A stretch of DNA of 64,000 nucleotides from Flectobacillus rivi (GTDB taxonomy: Bacteria; Bacteroidota; Bacteroidia; Cytophagales; Spirosomataceae). The notes beneath the pieces are model-generated. The model worked only from the letters and a program-made list of their open reading frames with translations, ran no database searches and was not told where the DNA came from. A program made the translations under genes and the position numbers. This document shows positions 62,590 to 64,000 of this stretch, one piece after another (positions within the stretch are counted from its first letter, which is position 1; every line of letters starts with the position of its first letter). The DNA lies in assembly GCF_030056655.1 (NCBI RefSeq), contig NZ_JASHIE010000001.1, positions 248,001 to 312,000 of the forward strand. The letters run 5' to 3'.

Positions 62590-63918
62590 TCAAGCCTTTT
62601 TTAAGCGAGGCTTGATATATTGGTGATAAAATTCTGGGTAAAATCTAAAAGCGTAAACAAATGGGTGAAGCACATTTACTTTTAGTTCTTTATACAAAAT
62701 TACTTGTCCGATGATAAAACCAATAAAACTGGACACTAAAGTTGCCCGAGCCGCCCCCATTACTCCTTGCGAACTAATCAAAAAGTAGTTCATCGCAATG
62801 TTTAAACAAGCCGAAAAAACCACCACAGAGAAGGTTAATTTGGTTTTGCCAATAGAATCGATAACGATACCAAATTGACGACCAAATGGTACAAAAATGC
62901 AATACAACAACGTAATCTTCAATAAAGGAATCGAGTCATCGTATTTTCCACCCGCAATAATATTGACGATTAAATCAGAAAAGAGATAAAGAAATATAAT
63001 GGCAGGAATCACCAAAGCCAAGATTGTTCCCACAGATTTTTCATACAAATATCGCACTCCATCTAAGCCTTCTTGTGCACGCTTGGCACTTTGTGGAAAT
63101 ACAATCGTAGCAATAGAATTGGTTGGTATCTCGATAAGATTTGTAATTCGTACTGCCACATTAAATGCCCCAGAAGCCACAGGAGAAAGCATAGCCCCAA
63201 GCATCATTTGGTCGATAGTCCCCGACAGAATAGAGCTTACCGATGTACCGAAGGTATATTTTCCAAAATGAAACAATTTACTAATCCACTCTTTGTGCAA
63301 CTGTCTATCGAGTGTCAAGTGTTTTCTAGCGTAGCTGTATCCAATCAAAGTTGCTATCACAACTGCCACAATCTGAATATACACCAAATACGCTAACGGA
63401 ATCGTGAACTTTGTAATAAAACAAACCAGAATAAATAGGAACAAGACTGCTTGACGAATAAAGGTTGTAATAAAAACCCCATTAAACGCTAAATGCGCTT
63501 GCTCGACACTGTTAAAAATAGCCAATACACCCGAAAGTAAAAAGGTAATATTGTGCACATAAAACATTGGTTCCAGCTCAGGCGTATGCCACATTACACT
63601 GAGAAAATGTGAAAAAATCAAATTTAGCAATACACAAAAAACCGAAAGCGATGCGCTAATTGTTACCGAAGCCGTAATAATTGGGGTTTTCTCTTCAGGC
63701 TTTGCGCCTGACAAAAACTTCACCAAAGCATTTCCAATTAAGCCATTACGAATTACCTCTAATATAGAGGTAGTCGTCATAAAGAGTGTCCAAGCGCCAA
63801 ACTGATTTTTATCCAAAACACGTACCAACATATAAAAGCCTCCAAAGCCAAAAAGTACATTTGTCAAACTTTGGAGAATATTCAAGAAACCAGATTTTAA
63901 CCAATAGTTATTTGCCAT
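62590..63918 (-). CDS. Polysaccharide flippase (oligosaccharide flippase family, Wzx-like)
   Basis: A 442-residue inner-membrane protein with about 12-14 membrane helices. It begins NYWLKSGFLNILQSLTNVLFGFGGFYMLVR and has the family middle LFHFGKYTFGTSVSSILSGTIDQMMLG, with the conserved AAxAT-type end (GAARATLVSSFIGFIIGQ). Such proteins of the MOP superfamily flip lipid-linked oligosaccharide units across the membrane for O-antigen, capsule or exopolysaccharide. It starts 4 bases after the preceding gene, so a surface-glycan cluster may continue beyond the window. Confidence 0.9.
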   Translation of the reverse strand: MANNYWLKSGFLNILQSLTNVLFGFGGFYMLVRVLDKNQFGAWTLFMTTTSILEVIRNGLIGNALVKFLSGAKPEEKTPIITASVTISASLSVFCVLLNLIFSHFLSVMWHTPELEPMFYVHNITFLLSGVLAIFNSVEQAHLAFNGVFITTFIRQAVLFLFILVCFITKFTIPLAYLVYIQIVAVVIATLIGYSYARKHLTLDRQLHKEWISKLFHFGKYTFGTSVSSILSGTIDQMMLGAMLSPVASGAFNVAVRITNLIEIPTNSIATIVFPQSAKRAQEGLDGVRYLYEKSVGTILALVIPAIIFLYLFSDLIVNIIAGGKYDDSIPLLKITLLYCIFVPFGRQFGIVIDSIGKTKLTFSVVVFSACLNIAMNYFLISSQGVMGAARATLVSSFIGFIIGQVILYKELKVNVLHPFVYAFRFYPEFYHQYIKPRLKKA

Positions 63919-63922
63919 ACGG

Positions 63923-64000
63923 TTATGATTTTACGTAATGTTTTAGCACAAAGTCTCTCGCCTCTTCATTGGTTTTGGCATGATAAATCGTAGCTCCTGA
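63923..64000 (-). CDS. Partial CDS, C-terminal end only
   Basis: The last 25 codons of a gene run in from the window edge (ending HAKTNEEARDFVLKHYVKS, stop at 63925-63923). It is 4 bases from the flippase start and so in the same operon. Too little is visible to name it. Confidence 0.75.
   Translation of the reverse strand, partial: SGATIYHAKTNEEARDFVLKHYVKS

Overview
The window comes from an AT-rich member of the Bacteroidota, most likely an aerobic Cytophagales/Spirosomaceae-type bacterium. The evidence is a SusC/SusD pair beside a glycoside hydrolase, three further TonB-dependent receptors (two with a carboxypeptidase-regulatory-like N-terminus, one followed by a DUF4249 lipoprotein), many small outer-membrane beta-barrels and lipoproteins, LytS/LytTR-type signalling, and promoter-like sequences of the Bacteroidota type (TTTG, about 19-21 bases, TAnnTTTG). 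No rRNA, tRNA, CRISPR array, insertion sequence or prophage was seen.

Layout. 0-5.9 kb: a DMT exporter, a BlaI/BlaR1-like repressor-peptidase pair with three palindromic operators, a DinB-like protein, an NlpC/P60 lipoprotein, and a small HTH gene with a partner. 6.2-11.3 kb: two lipoproteins, a TonB-dependent receptor and a DUF4249 lipoprotein. 11.3-16.4 kb: 43-bp tandem repeats around a LysE exporter, Tex, a 59-codon gene with its own terminator, and a secreted protein/DoxX-like pair. 16.4-23.3 kb: an outer-membrane beta-barrel receptor, two beta-barrel genes, a small secreted protein and a LytS/LytTR two-component system. 23.4-30.5 kb: housekeeping genes (lepA, a Gre-like factor, a ThiF/TcdA-like dehydratase, a family 2 glycosyltransferase, a tRNA methyltransferase, RNase HI). 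30.8-33.1 kb: three consecutive outer-membrane barrel genes. 33.3-37.1 kb (minus strand): an ECF sigma factor, a putative anti-sigma factor, a CpxP/Spy-like protein, a YHYH protein, a MORN-like lipoprotein and an SCO1 protein, which look like a metal or envelope-stress group. 37.4-44.3 kb: a TonB-dependent receptor, MarC, a class V aminotransferase, aroQ and a XerC/D recombinase. 44.3-48.2 kb: a 2-kb stretch without genes, then a LuxR regulator with a degenerate receiver, a stand-alone receiver and a coiled-coil lipoprotein, all bracketed by related repeats. 48.3-52.6 kb: a sugar dehydrogenase-like/PKD/cytochrome c protein and a secreted protein that overlaps a small downstream gene, possibly a toxin-immunity pair. 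52.9-64 kb (minus strand): SusD, SusC, a GH2 enzyme, a degenerate 2-hydroxyacid dehydrogenase, a polysaccharide flippase and the end of one more gene.

The gaps between genes carry several families of dispersed palindromic repeats. The most striking is an element of about 172 bp present in two inverted copies 7 kb apart, with a diverged third copy. Each copy sits between convergent genes and contains a hairpin that can act as a terminator in both directions; the stem sequence has changed in a compensatory way in the third copy.

The best candidates for new biology are the possible secreted NADase/ADP-ribosyltransferase-like protein with its overlapping small partner (51.4-52.6 kb), the repeat-bracketed regulator module beside a 2-kb gene desert (44.3-48.2 kb), and the covarying terminator repeat family.
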